Shown here: positions 12,785 to 29,600 of the stretch, piece by piece
Position numbering within the stretch: the stretch's first letter is position 1
Layout: each line of letters opens with the position of its first letter
Assembly (NCBI RefSeq): GCF_035083965.1
Contig: NC_089723.1
Span: 3,410,001-3,474,000, forward strand
Direction: 5' to 3'
Length of the DNA stretch: 64,000 bases
From: Branchiostoma lanceolatum
Taxonomy: Eukaryota; Chordata; Leptocardii; Amphioxiformes; Branchiostomatidae
The notes under the pieces: generated by a model
Database searches by the model: none
Told to the model about the DNA's origin: nothing
What the model saw: only the letters and a program-made list of their open reading frames with translations
Translations under genes and position numbers: made by a program

Positions 12785-13720
12785 GTTCTAGCCTGAGTGT
12801 CATCCTCTTTAGTTTCAGGCAATACTTTCACCAAACATAGAGCCAGTGTTTGGAGTTGAATGAAGAAGTCAGAGATAGCAGACTTCACCTCCTCAGATAA
12901 GCACCATTTGGCAGAAATTGAAATAAAAATTGCACTGTAAAGAAACACAAGGAAACCAAAAATTTCTTAACTCTCTTAGTATGTGGCCGAAGTGATTGAC
13001 CCTATGTTTCTTCATGCTTGTAAGTAGTGCTGCATACCAAAACCCTAGACCTGAACTGGACTTTTAAAAACGTTTAGGTTCAAGTAAAAAAAAAACTACA
13101 TGCCTGGAAACAAGTCCGGACTTGGAAAAATATCTCTCTTCTATTCTCCTTTTTGTTCTAACCTGTCTTAAACCTTCCATAGATCGTAAAATTTTCCTTT
13201 TTTTGTGTTCATTGCTAAACTTTCGTGTTTACTACTGACTACATGATCTTGCACGCATAGTTTTCAAATTGCATGTAAAATCAATGCCAACATGCAGTTT
13301 TATATGTAACCGAAAATATCTCTATCACACATATGCCATGGGTTTAGGTCCGGATTTATAAGCCTGAACCTCCAGAACTGAGTTCAGATACACAGCACTA
13401 TTTGTAAACATGTTGCTATGCTGTCTTGACAAACGATTTGCCCTATCCTTGAGCCCTCAATGCCAGGCATTCTGTTAACTGATAACTACAAAGAAAGATC
13501 ACACAATAAGGACTGTAGTTTCATCAGAACTTTTAATGCAGCAGTGAAGTCCAGATTTACGGCATTGAAAGAAAATACATGTGTAAGGAAATACATGTGT
13601 AAATGAAAAACATATTTCCTTCAACCATGAATAATTTCATTCGGCTGGTAGATGACAATAACCAAGGATAACCTCCTTGCAATAACAAAGTACATGTAGT
13701 TCATTCACAACCACATATTT

Positions 13721-13931
13721 ACAAGGGCCAACATTTCAGTGACCATCTGTCACCTTCTTCAGTTGATAGTTTCTTATTCTTGCTTGACAATATCTACATA
13801 CATGGTGTATGTATATTTGACAATACTATATACTGCAGAGACACCTAGCTGCATTGCGGAGTATAACAAGTCAGTATTACCCTGAGGAAGGTGACAGACG
13901 GTCACCAAAATGTCGGCTCTTGTAAAGGTGT
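13721..13931. mobile_element. MITE-like element with about 43-bp inverted ends
   Basis: The left arm at about 13721-13763 (TACAAGGGCCAACATTTCAG..., CATCTGTCACCTTCTTCAG) is the reverse complement, with a few mismatches, of the right arm at about 13880-13930 (CTGAGGAAGGTGACAGACGG..., AAAATGTCGGCTCTTGTA). The right-arm word CCTGAGGAAGGTGACAG recurs at 48150-48185. Non-coding; the transcript would form a hairpin. Confidence 0.75.
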
Positions 13932-14384
13932 TTCTTGTCTCCAAAAACTAAGTCAAATGTGATAGCTCCTGCTTTCTGACAGCTGTGAAGAAATGGGGCA
14001 TTCCGAAAAATTGGTTTGTACAAAGAAGCCTGATCTGTCAAATCTCTTTCCATATTCTCTATTTGGAGTTTGTACCTTGGTACATCCAGTTATTACATGG
14101 AGTGAATACATTGATTATACAAGTCAAACTTGATTTCAAGTTTTACTTCCAGACATCACTTTTCATGGAATCATCCTGCTAAATTTGCACTTATTAATGC
14201 CATGAGAAGGAAATAAGTAAACAACAACCGTGTACAACCAGTACTACATGTGCATTGTACATGTAAACTTTCTTCGCAACCTACAATGTCCAAACCTATT
14301 TTGAAGAGAGGGCAGAGACACTAGTCCCCCCCCCCCCCCATACATGGTCAACTGATCTAAAGCACAAACAGGAGTAATAGTTTA

Positions 14385-14730
14385 TGACATTAGACATCCA
14401 GGTAGCAGTTACTCAAGCAACTGGATAGATTTTGGAAATGGCCAGATTATTTTTGAAACAGTCAGTCACTGATAAAAGGTATAGTCTCTACCAGACTAAT
14501 CGCGCCGGCTATAGGGAGAACATTTGCCGGGCGACTTTGGCCATGGAGGGTAGCATTGGACCCTATCTCCGTAGCCGACTCCCTTCATACAATTGACTCT
14601 ATTTTGGCCAACTTCTACTATTTTCCCAGCGACCCGCGGAGGATGGTAGAGCCTATGAAAGGTAGCGGATGCTACCTGAAACATCTGACCATTTCCAAAA
14701 TCCATCCAGTTGCTTTATAACTACTACTTT
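14385..14730. mobile_element. Inverted-repeat element, 'CAAGCAACTGGAT' family (full-length copy)
   Basis: The left end (ACATCCAGGTAGC..., ACTCAAGCAACTGGATAGA, TTTTGGAAATGG) pairs with the right end (GAAACATCTGACCATTTCC, AAAATCCATCCAGTTGC). The copy at 56925-57160 has the same two ends, and 1384-1470 has one. The interior (14480-14530) holds the TAGTCTCTACCAGACTAA module shared with the 5684-6080 tandem unit. A run of 12-13 C residues precedes it at about 14327-14339. Confidence 0.7.
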
Positions 14731-15900
14731 GTGCAATTATGCAATCATACAGGATAATCTAAAATTTTGTACATGATTTCAACTTAATAGACTATATACA
14801 AAGCTTTTATCTGTACATTTGTTATCAGATATCACCAACACAATCAATCCTTTTTTTAGAACCAGGCCTTCGATTGATATAATTGTTTACATCAGAGAGT
14901 TACAGTGTATGAAACATAATGCAAAGTATCAACAGTTAACATCAAGTGTTTAAATTTGTAACTGTTCAGAACATATCCTTGATCATGAACTTTTACACCT
15001 GGTCATTCTTAAGGTTCTAAACCTGACCATAGCATAAATGATCTACTAACAAGTACAGGGAGGGGTTTTGGGTACACAAATGTTAACGGAAGTCAAAATT
15101 AAACATTCAATCTCCACATCAAATCAATTACTCCACAAGAGGACTTTCCAGTACTGAAATCTAAATTCTCCTGCAAAATAATTGCACCAAAAAAACTAAG
15201 TACACATGTATGTAATTTATTTACTACTAATTTTGCACACTGGAGCAAAATGAAATGTCCACTGGCAATGACACGTCTACTTCAGTTTTTAGACTGCCTC
15301 TGAGACAGTGTATAAAAAAAGTCAGAGCTTCAAAATGTTATTTTGGAGATCAGTCTCTAATAACTCTTAACAAGGACATTATAATATGTCCTTGCTCTTA
15401 ACAGCAACTAGAAAGGCATTGAATACATTCACATCTTGTGCAACAGTGTTTGGAGATAAAAGATAATTGGGCTTCTTGACAGGTTAAAGTTAACATTTTT
15501 TGTGGTTTACATTTTTGAAGTGCTTTTATGTGCATGTAATCTGCACAACTGCCATCTGACTAGTAATATGATTTTTTTAATGTCCACAGTTCTAGTAACA
15601 CCACAACTTGCTTTCTGGTGCTTCCCTTAGAGTCGCAAACTTAATTACTTCCAATAAGCCTCTATCAAATGTAATTTACAATTCTTAGCCTTTCATATTT
15701 TGAAAAAAATGCTGCCAGTGTCAAGCCTGTCAACAACTGGATATCGGATTTGGAAAGAATTACTCTTTTTTTTCATCTGAATAATTTCATCAGGTTGGTA
15801 AGTCACTGGATAACAGTCCTTTTGCACAACCAGATTTTTTTTTTTAACCTAGCTGACAATTCAGTGACAATCTGTCAATTTCTATAGTTATTTCTGTTAG
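14731..15900. other. 3' flank/UTR of the minus-strand gene, no other gene seen
   Basis: AT-rich sequence without recognisable coding segments. A minus-strand AATAAA (TTTATT at 15216-15221) is a candidate poly(A) signal about 690 bp after the stop codon of the gene at 15904-18268. Confidence 0.35.
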
Positions 15901-15903
15901 CAT

Positions 15904-18268
15904 TTAAGCACTGCTGTCTTTGTCCTTTGAGCCATCTTTTGGCTCTTCTGACTTAGACAGTCCAGCCTGGCTGATCGCTTCAGAGACAGCCAACCTCTCG
16001 AACTCATCCTCGTTTTCCGGTACAGGGAGACTCGCGGAGCTCGGCCCTGCGCCCGCGTTGAGCTCGGACGTGCGCCGGTGGTGGGGACACCCTGGGGAGG
16101 TCGTGGTTGTCCGGCCTCCGTGGTGCCCCCCCATGGAGAGCCCCTGCGACCGGATAGCGCTCGACACGCCCGCCTCCTCCATCGCCTGCTGCCTCTCTCT
16201 CTCCCTGCGACGTCTTCTCTTCCGTCGCGAGCTGCCCGGGGAAAACCCGAGCTCCTGTAAAACCGTGTTGATGGCATTGTCAACCATGGCCTGCGCTATC
16301 CTCAGGTTGTACCGCTCCTTCTTGGTTCCGCGGATTGAAGAGCTCTCCGGGTTTCGCGGGTCGTACATGTTCCAGGGAGGGCCGAGGGGGCTGGGGGTCT
16401 TCTTCTCAGAGGTGCCGTTTGTACTAGTACTAGTGGTGGAGGTTGCTGTATCTGATGTTGGAGCTGCACTCTCAGTTTTAGAAACACCTGTAAAAGTAAA
16501 ATCAGTGTTAGAAGCACATATTTTTATCCTATTGTTTATTCATGGACTTTGTACATTGTGCCAGGGAGACAGCTCGTTGTGGCGATTTAATATCATCACC
16601 ACCTGTTCTGTCTCCCATTTTGTAATGGAAAATTTTTACCTTCTCCCTGCTGCCTAACTCTGTAACCAATATGAAATTGGGTGCCAAACGGCTATTTCAG
16701 TGTTGCCTGGGTGCCATCCTAGATTACTACCTGGGCTCCTGGTTTTGCTACCCTGAAAAAATTTGGTAACGAACGCAGGAGCCCCAGTAGTAATCTAGGA
16801 TGGCACCCAGGCTAACTTCAGGGTGCTAAAGGTTAAGAAATAAATCACCTGCTGCAGAATCACCTGTTTCAGTGGTGGGTGCTGCAGCTGGGGGGACAGG
16901 TGCAGGTGGAGCAGGCAGGATGGGAGCATCTTCGTAGTATCTCTCGGTGAAAGATCTGCGTCTTCGAGGAGAGGGGCTCACCTGGTCCCCTGTATTCCCT
17001 CCGTCTTGAGGTGTTGGCCTTAAGCTTGTCTCGTCACCTTCTCCAGACTGTGGTTTTTCAGTCCTGTCTGACATTGGTGTCTCAGACTCCTTACATGCAG
17101 CGTCATCCTGTACTGTAGGACCTGCATCAGGACCAAAGGATTGCCGTCTCCTCTTTGGAGATTCCTCCCTGTCGTCCTCGTCTAAGGGACGTTTTAAGGA
17201 TGCTGCTTTTGGTGATTCCTTTTCTTTCTGTTTCTCCATGCTGATTTCACCTGAAGGTCTGTTGATAACGTCTTCCTTATTTTCTTTCTTGGTTTCACTC
17301 CTGCCCTTTTTGTCATCAATATTTTCTTCTTTAGCAGAATCTCTGACCAAGTCTTGAGAGACAGCGCTGGAGTCTCTTTGGGTGTCTTCTGATTCTGTCT
17401 TTTGTCGTTTGTTGGTCCCAGGGGACTTGCCTTCCGGTTCTGACTCAGAATCTGACGAGTACTTCCTCTTTGAAGGTCCTGCTTCTTCTTTCTTACCTGC
17501 AGAAGGATCATCTGGGCTTGAGGAACTGGGACCATCACCAGAGTCATCCTTGTCACCAGCTTCTGTCTTCTTTTTCTTCGGTAGGTACACGTAGTGGCTC
17601 CTTACGAAGAGGGGCGTCTCGATGGTGATGAAGACTTGGTTACGATCGTCCGTGCTTGCACTGTTAGCACCGTCGTTACTCCTGTTCTGGTCCGAATCTG
17701 ACCCCGACTCCGAACTCGACCCAACCGACGACTCTCTGTCTCCACTGGAAGGAGAAGACCCTTCTTTTGAAACTCCCGCTTTTTCAGCTTTTGCGTCTTG
17801 TGAGTCTTTCTTCATTGTGGTTGCTTCCCCTGATGTCGCGGCTTCAGATTCGGATACATCCAGACCCCTGTTGGATTTTTGCTTATCCTGTCTGACAGTG
17901 TCTTCTGTACATCTATCCCCAGCTGTAGCATCCCCTTCTGACTTGTCTTTGGCACTCATCTTCAACTTGTCTTCACTAGACGCGTCTCCAGAACCCAAAA
18001 AGCTTGGTTCTTCAGCACTTCTTTGCTGCAGTTTATCACTGTTGTCCTTTGGCTGACACTGTGGCCTGTTGGTTGTACTGACGTCGCACCGAGCTCTACT
18101 GGAAACGGGAGTTGATTCGTCACTGTCGCTGTCGCTTGATGGGTGGGTGTCAATCACCTTGGCGAGTACTAAGGAGTCTCGGAAGGTTCCCTCCCGGAGG
18201 ACCTTCTCGAGACGTTCCTCCTCGCGGGCAGTGGAACTGCTGCCAGTGGGGCGGGGGGAGTCATCCAT
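15904..18268 (-). CDS. Uncharacterised charged, Ser-rich protein with PKA-RII-anchor-like helix
   Basis: Two coding exons: 16849-18268 and 15904-16487, joined in phase 1 (G + GT gives Gly), about 667 residues. The start ATG at 18268 lies 13-18 nt after a TTCCTTCAG acceptor. The frame is open back to that acceptor, so further N-terminal exons are possible. Exon 1 is mostly disordered: Ser/Asp/Glu-rich with many SDSDSDE and KR-type clusters and one hydrophobic stretch, VFITIETPLFVRSHYVYLP, ahead of KKKK (about nt 17580-17640). Exon 2 encodes PPWNMYDPRNPESSSIRG, then AQAMVDNAINTVLQEL, a basic SRRKRRRRRERER tract and an acidic C-terminus. The helix has the A-xx-MV-xx-AI-xx-VL-xx-L spacing of A-kinase anchoring helices, and VDNAI occurs in known anchoring peptides; this is pattern resemblance only. 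I do not recognise the family. Two in-phase donors (16849, 16864) could give 5-residue isoforms. Confidence 0.75.
16704..16812. repeat. Near-perfect palindrome (MITE hairpin) in intron
   Basis: GCCTGGGTGCCATCCTAGAT at 16704 onward is the exact reverse complement of the stretch ending at 16812. The arms are about 37 bp with a loop of about 35 bp. It lies in the single intron of the unknown minus-strand gene, next to a second repeat (words TGTAACCAATATG and GGGTGCCAAACGGCTA, 16655-16700) that recurs at 60495-60545 and inverted at about 44470-44515. Confidence 0.85.
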
Positions 18269-19218
18269 GGAGACGCCCTGGCTCTGACTGAAGGAAACAC
18301 AAATGTTTTTGAAATCATTTCAACCGATAATATACATGTATAAGTATCTGCGATCTGTGTTTCAAAAATGACAAGTACTGTAATTCTTCGTACTCCCAGG
18401 GCTTTGTCTAAAGAGGGTGATAGGCGTGTTGCGCCCCTTTAACTTGGAAAGCAGATCCTCTGACAGAAACACATTCAGACGTTTTGTTAATCTTTCAAAC
18501 CTTCAATGAAGACATGGTTACTTTTTACATGTAATATTCAGCCACTGAAAATCTTTAACTTGGAGGAGGACATAGGACTGCACTATAGAACAGTCTAACT
18601 CTAATTACTAGTCCATGAATTAAATGCAATGTAATTTTGTTGCATAGTTTTTGTTTTTTCACATGTATTTCCTTTGCTTGGCATTAGGTCTGCAAATCCT
18701 GGATAAATTTAAAATCCTGCTGGCAGGAGCCAATGAGCCACTGTCGCGAGATATAAAGGCAGTATGTTGCAAAAATGACTATTTTCTGCTCCCCTACCTT
18801 ATTATGTATATAGAGATAGGTGGGAAATAGCACTGTTAAACCTTTGCTGTCATCAGCTAGTTTTTACTAAAACCAATTTCAGTGGAAAAACAGGCAAATT
18901 TTTCATCAGACAATTTATAAAGATATTTCCAAAGGAAGATCAGTAGTTGAAAAAAATCCTCTTCTAACAGATAAACATTTGTAACACTTTCCTGTAATAC
19001 TTGTCTTTTCATCTTTGATGACGCAACCCGGAACAGGTTGCAGTATAACGATCACACCCCTCCCACTGAAACTACCAGACAAATATATTTTGTGTCCCAA
19101 TTTTTACGTCGAATTATCATCAAAACAGAAGGACCCCTGCACTTTCTATGACACTGTGAGGAATGAAAAACATACCTCTGAAATGTAGAGATTATGAACT
19201 GTTGATATGGTGGGCAAA

Positions 19219-19230
19219 TTTGGCGGGAAA
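19219..19230. promoter_or_regulatory. E2F-type site in the divergent promoter region
   Basis: TTTGGCGGGAAA matches the E2F consensus exactly. It lies in the 1.24-kb interval between the first coding exon of the minus-strand unknown gene (18268) and the NDUFS7 start (19509), in a locally GC-richer patch (19190-19310), so it probably belongs to the promoter of one or both genes. The rest of the interval (18282-19180) is AT-rich with nothing recognised. Confidence 0.4.
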
Positions 19231-19471
19231 AGGCCGTTCAGGTGAAAGTTTGGCGATGTTCGCAGTCAGGAAACAAACTTCGGACTGACAAGTCCACCAT
19301 TGTTTGATTAGGAAAGGTCAAAGGTTAATTATTTTATATTTCAGAAAAACAACACAAAATACACTTCTAAGCTATACAAATAAGTTAGATACAGCTAAAA
19401 TAGATTATTGAAAAACAAATACCCTTATGTTTTACTGAAAAAAGATTTTGTAAGGAAATTATATAAATTTT

Positions 19472-19483
19472 GGTCACATGACC
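19472..19483. promoter_or_regulatory. Palindromic GGTCACATGACC box just upstream of NDUFS7
   Basis: GGTCACATGACC is an E-box/M-box-type palindrome 26 bp before the NDUFS7 ATG. The start codon itself sits in ACATGGCGGC, a YY1-like word frequent at TSSs of mitochondrial respiratory genes. Function is inferred from position. Confidence 0.4.
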
Positions 19484-19508
19484 TCTGTGGAGGTCACAGA
19501 GATCCAAC

Positions 19509-24303
<4,795 letters not shown>

Positions 24304-24648
24304 GAGGGAAAAAACAAGTGCTGTGCTCCATGCTTCAACTTTGAAATTTTGTCACATGAAGTAGTTTATCTTGGATGAAGTCTTGATCGATCTATAGTCT
24401 TACACATGGGTACAGTAGTAATGAACCTTTAGTGCATTTGAATCCTACAAGCAAAACGCATTGTACAGTAAGATACGTTATGTCCTGAATTTGCTGGTGT
24501 GGACTGTTTTTAGGAGCAGGAACTTCAACTTAGTACAAGTACAGATAATTCTAAGTAACAGAGATTTTCTGTTATTGAATCTTAAGAATGTGAAAACTTC
24601 AGAAACAATGTCATGTACCATCATAAGCAGTTAAGTTTTGCTCGAAGA

Positions 24649-24654
24649 AATAAA
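24649..24654 (+). terminator. Poly(A) signal of NDUFS7
   Basis: AATAAA lies 346 bp after the NDUFS7 stop codon and is followed by a GT/T-rich stretch (GTTTTGGTTG), the usual arrangement for cleavage and polyadenylation. Confidence 0.55.
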
Positions 24655-25933
24655 AGTTTTGGTTGACCTAAACCAGTGTTATAGAGTTCTTTATTTTCTT
24701 GTCAACTTAATGTAGGAGAGTGGAGTCTTTAGATTTGATTAGTGGTTGTTTTGGGTCTACTTTTTGGATCATAATGATAGATGAAAATAAAAAGGGATTT
24801 TGAACCAGTTCATCTTAGGGAAGAGCTTTGGAAATTTTGTGACTTGTGAGGCCAGGTACAATTATAGGAACTGAATCGTCATGACTGGGTACCATTGCCA
24901 TTTCTACATATTTCCTGTGGTCCGTTGTTGCGTACTGTCATTACCTGTACCTCCATGAAAAACATATAATCTAATGCATTCAAGAAACGTTTTACTTATA
25001 TCCCGACTTCTAATAGGCAAATACATCTTTGATTTGGTCTTATTCAGACATTGCTGAACGCTTAAATGTTACAGCAAATGGATTGCTTACTACGATACAA
25101 TGTGGCCTTCTAAATGTGTTAAATAGTGCAGGGGTATGCAAAAGTGTTTTTATCGTCTCTAGTTTGACATGTCAGTTGACCTCGATAAGTAACTAATCAT
25201 CATGCATGATTGAACAGGAAAATCATGCGTGTAACCTCGTAAGGTTATGACCCTGGAATCGTTTCATCTTTTTGAGTTCCTGCTGAAAGATTTCTGCCTT
25301 TGATATATTTTATATGAGTTTTGAAGAACACCTCAAATTCATTTAGAAACTCATGTGCAACAATGAAAAAGCAAACGCCATGGCCCAGAAGATATCGACT
25401 GTAAAGCCAAGCAAAAGCAAAAGCATGGAATGCTTTTTATGTTTTACTTCCAGATATCCAGAAGTTGTTAACATAGTCTGTATCATTTGTCCGGCCAAAA
25501 CGGCTTTTTCCTGCCAAATGCTGAGGACTTTGAGAACACAAAGAAGCATTATTTTGTCGTTAAACCCACTGGCGATAATGCTGCAAATTACTCGGTCAAG
25601 CGAAATTCGGGGTTAGCCATAGCCTGGAGGTGTAAACATCATTTGTATGGAACAACAATGTATTAACTTTCACCTGTATGTTAAGTATAGTCCATAAAGA
25701 TGGGCTATTCAAACTGCAGTATATATTGAAAAATGCGGGAGAGTTTAATTGATAAAGGGGAAGATAGGGGTGATCATGGGGAAATAGCATTGAAATGACA
25801 ATTACAACTTTGGGAATGAACGTTGATATAAGGTGCACATGGTCTGTTCGGGCGGAAAAGGTTCGTGAACATTTTCAGGCCTCCGCATCCTTCAAACGGA
25901 AGACACGTCGCTTTGTTTATATATTTGGCAAGT

Positions 25934-26150
25934 TAGCCTCCTTCGCAGGCCTTCTTGGCGGTGCCGACGTTTTTTGGGGGAGCTCTGATTCTTTTGTTTG
26001 GGCCAGGTTCGTTTTGCTGGGGGAATCGTATTGCCGCCCGTGGTCTACGCGTTCCCCAGCAAAAGAACCTGGTCCCGATATGGTGAGAATCGCAAATCAG
26101 CGCTCCCCCCAAAAAATCCGGCGCCGTCCAGAAGGCCTACAAAAGAGGCT
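25934..26150. repeat. Large inverted repeat, about 215 bp, between NDUFS7 and the PKS gene
   Basis: The left arm (AGCCTCCTTCGCAGGCCTTC, GTTTTTTGGGGGAGC, CCAGGTTCGTTTTGCTGGGG) is matched in reverse order and complement by the right arm (CCCCAGCAAAAGAACCTGG, GCTCCCCCCAAAAAATCC, GAAGGCCTACAAAAGAGGCT). It is MITE-like. The open frames across it are by-products of the palindrome and are rejected. The rest of 24.7-26.6 kb shows no gene. Confidence 0.8.
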
Positions 26151-26642
26151 ATGACAAGTAACCTTGAGGCTACCAAACCAACGCCCAAATCTCGGCTTTA
26201 GCCCCGCCGCAGAATGAGCGAACAGACGAGCTACTTAAGCCCCAAAATGAGGAACCTGACTGTCAGTGTGGTTTCATTTCTAGAGTTTTTAAAATTTATC
26301 GATTAATTGCACAAGACACACTCCAATGTGTTCATCATCATCATTCTTCCGGGTTTACTCCGGTGAAATACAATCAATAAAGTTTTTCCAGTACGATCTG
26401 TCCTTCATGGCAGCTAACACTGCAGAACCTGAGAGCTCGAGTCCAGTGTCTCTTTCAATCAATGTCAATAAAGTAGTGTGGGGTCTCTGAGTTTTCCCTC
26501 TGGCATGTGTCTGGTAGCCACTGCATTAGTTGCCCAGCAGGTTCGTCACTGCGAACAACATTCCCCGCCGCAGGGCTAGCTGGCGTCGTCGCACTACTGA
26601 TGAAATGGGTGGCAGAGAGCTATAGATTTGCTTATTTGTTAG

Positions 26643-29600
26643 ATGGCTTCTCCAATGTGTTCCATGGATAGAAAGGTAGCGATTGTCGGCATCGGCTGCC
26701 GCTACCCCGGCGGAGTCAGCACCCCGAGGGATTTCTGGGCCATGTTGGCGGAGGGACGGGACTGCACGGCCCCGCCACCAGACGACCGGTTCGACGCTTC
26801 GTTCTTCTGGCACCCCAACAGAACGCCAGGCAAAATCTACAACCGATGTGCTGGATACCTACAGGGGAACTTGCTCGAGTTCGACCGGCAGTTCTTCAAA
26901 ATACCTCCAGGTAAGGCTAGGGTCACATTTCCAAGCCGGGGCCCCGGCCGGGCAGTCTTTGGGAACGAAAAGTTTGATATTAAAGACAAAAAACAAAACG
27001 TACCCAAAATTATTTAAGAGCATAGCTTGTGCAAATTTATGGACATACACTTTAATCGTTTTCGTTTCTGACAAACAGCCCGGCCGGGCCTCGGTTAGGA
27101 AATGTGACCCTAGCATAAGACGGATTCTATGCCGATTGTCGTGGTATCGAAAGTTTACAACATTTACCTATTTGGTATTTGAAGGGACTCTGCTGCTGAG
27201 ATGTAAGAATATACCTATGGGTGCATTGAAGAGGGTCTGCATGTTCTTTTCCGTAATCGTACTATGCAGCCTATTTCTATTTCCCGTAATTCATAGGAAA
27301 AGCTGTCCCATTTACGTAATTCGTAGCGAGGAGACCAGATTTAGCGTAATACGCCGGGGTGTCTTCTAAATTCAGTTTAAAGGAAACCAAAGCAATGTTA
27401 GGGTCCGAAAAATCGGATTTTGAAAGTCAATTTATTTGCTAATTTCTGTACATGATTAGTTCAAACAACATTATCACTATGTATAGCAACGTGCATTATG
27501 CAAAAATATGACGTCGTTGTGATGTGGGAACTCACTGAAAATTGTGGCCGGAGTTTTTGTAGACCCTTTTGCAGACCCTTATTAAACACATTTTGAAACA
27601 TTGTTGGTAGAGTCAATTGAAATCATCCCCACAATGCGGCCAGTGCCACGGCTCTCGTCTCTAGCCAACAGCCAAACATACAGGCATGGGTGACCCCTTC
27701 TCTCGATACGTGTGCTGGTTTTTTTGTTTTTTTTACGTATTGAGATTTGACGCGTGACGCTCCCTTATATACACAGCATATCCAAGCTGGGGCCTCGGGG
27801 TTGAAGCCCTTGCCCAGTGATCCACGGAATTTGATCCATATGGTCAAGGCGACGGGGTTGCGTTTAATATCGCTTAAGTGTAGACGCCCGAACATGCGGC
27901 GAATCCCGAGAAATTGAATGGGTTTATGATATCAGAATCCTATTGTTCGTTGCAAATGTACTGCAGCAAACTGGCGAAACAGGACAGTTCTTTCTAGAAA
28001 TTTTTTTTTTTTTTTTTTTTTTTACTGGTGGATCCCCTGTATTGTGATTTGGTCGCACGAAACAAACCAATTCGCGGGCGCCAAAATAAACGCCGTTTGG
28101 GTGGTAGTACTAGTATCAACCTTCAGTAAACCTCACTACTGGACGTTCTGCATACTCTCCAAGTAGACGTTGTTGGGGAAATTGCGACCTTCTTATCACA
28201 TATGTCCCGTTTTCTGTCAGCTCTACCCAACAAACTCTAGCTGCTCCCGGGGCACAGAAAATGACTTTTACATATCTATTTAAGAAGGGATAACTACTCC
28301 CCCTTGTCCTTTGAGCCTCCGAGCAGAGGTTAACGTTGTTTGGGAGAGCTGAGAAACGGAGCATATGATAAGAAGTTGTTCTGCATGCATACCATACCTG
28401 AAGGGCACACGAGAGGTCACATGAGAGGTCAAATGAGGTGAGGCTTTAACGCTCCTTTATTGCGATGTCCTTATGACGTCGACGATGACCTCCTGTTTTC
28501 AACTGACAGTGTACAGATGCCTAAGGATGCGCATCAATTTTGAAGTATATTGTGGACTGAGGTATGCATGTAGCATAACTCGATAATATCGACAGATTAT
28601 ATTGTTACAGTAACGATATTTGAGAGGTGTGTTGGTTTGGACCAAGCACATTATATGGTCCTTCTTTGGACAAAAGTAGATCCAAGTACGTTTTTAGGCA
28701 TCCTACCGGCTCCCTGGGGTATTACAGTGGAACGTCCTTCTCATATCCTTTGTTCTGAATCTGCTATTGGGTTTGTGGTATGCTGTTTTCTCTTGTTTTG
28801 TGTGTAGGTAAAAAGTGAGATCTCTTTTCCGAACTGCAGTCGGGATTTTTGTTTAAACTTTACAGCAGGATTCAAAATTGGATGGGTTAAATTATCATGA
28901 TATTTGATCGTGTGTAACCTACTAGTAAGTAGAAATCAAAAATCATTCAAATTCGCAATGTGCGGCATACAGTCTGCGTTCAGTGGACATATGTACGTGA
29001 TTACAGGAGACAGTGATAAAGTGACCGGTGGTTGCATTATACTACACGAGTACTAGTATACAGTCTATTTGAACGGTTCACTACCATTGTCTCTCACTCA
29101 AAGCTACTCCTTGCCCCAATAGTGACTTTTGGTGCCATGAATCCGGCCACACAGGATTTTACCCCCATCCCCGTAAAATAAGCAGACACAGGATTACATT
29201 TTTCCCTACGAAAAATCAAGAGAAATTGTATAGTAGCATTAAATCCGGGATAAACAAAGTTTGTCGGGAGATTGTGGAGATTTTACAATCTCTTTCGGGC
29301 GAAAAGAGGGGATGGCAGATGTCTTATCCCCTCTTTTTACCATAAGGAGATTTCGTAGTGTTTTTCTTGTGAAAATATGGGATAAAACCATCACAGTACC
29401 ACTATCCCAACAATTTTGTTTATCCCTGATTTAATGCTAGTATACAATTCAGTACTAAATAAAAGGGATAAATAATCAAAAGTCTAAAAATCAGGAAAAC
29501 ATTTTTTGAACCTGTGCTTTTACATGAGAAGCTCAAATCGGCAAGCAGCAGGCTGCTTTTCATTGAGGTCATGAGGGAAGAGGTAAGGGTCAGATCAGAT

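Noticed and set aside
25795-26201. Overlapping plus-strand open frames of 67-119 codons
   Set aside because: They lie across the large palindrome and have no family resemblance or splice context.
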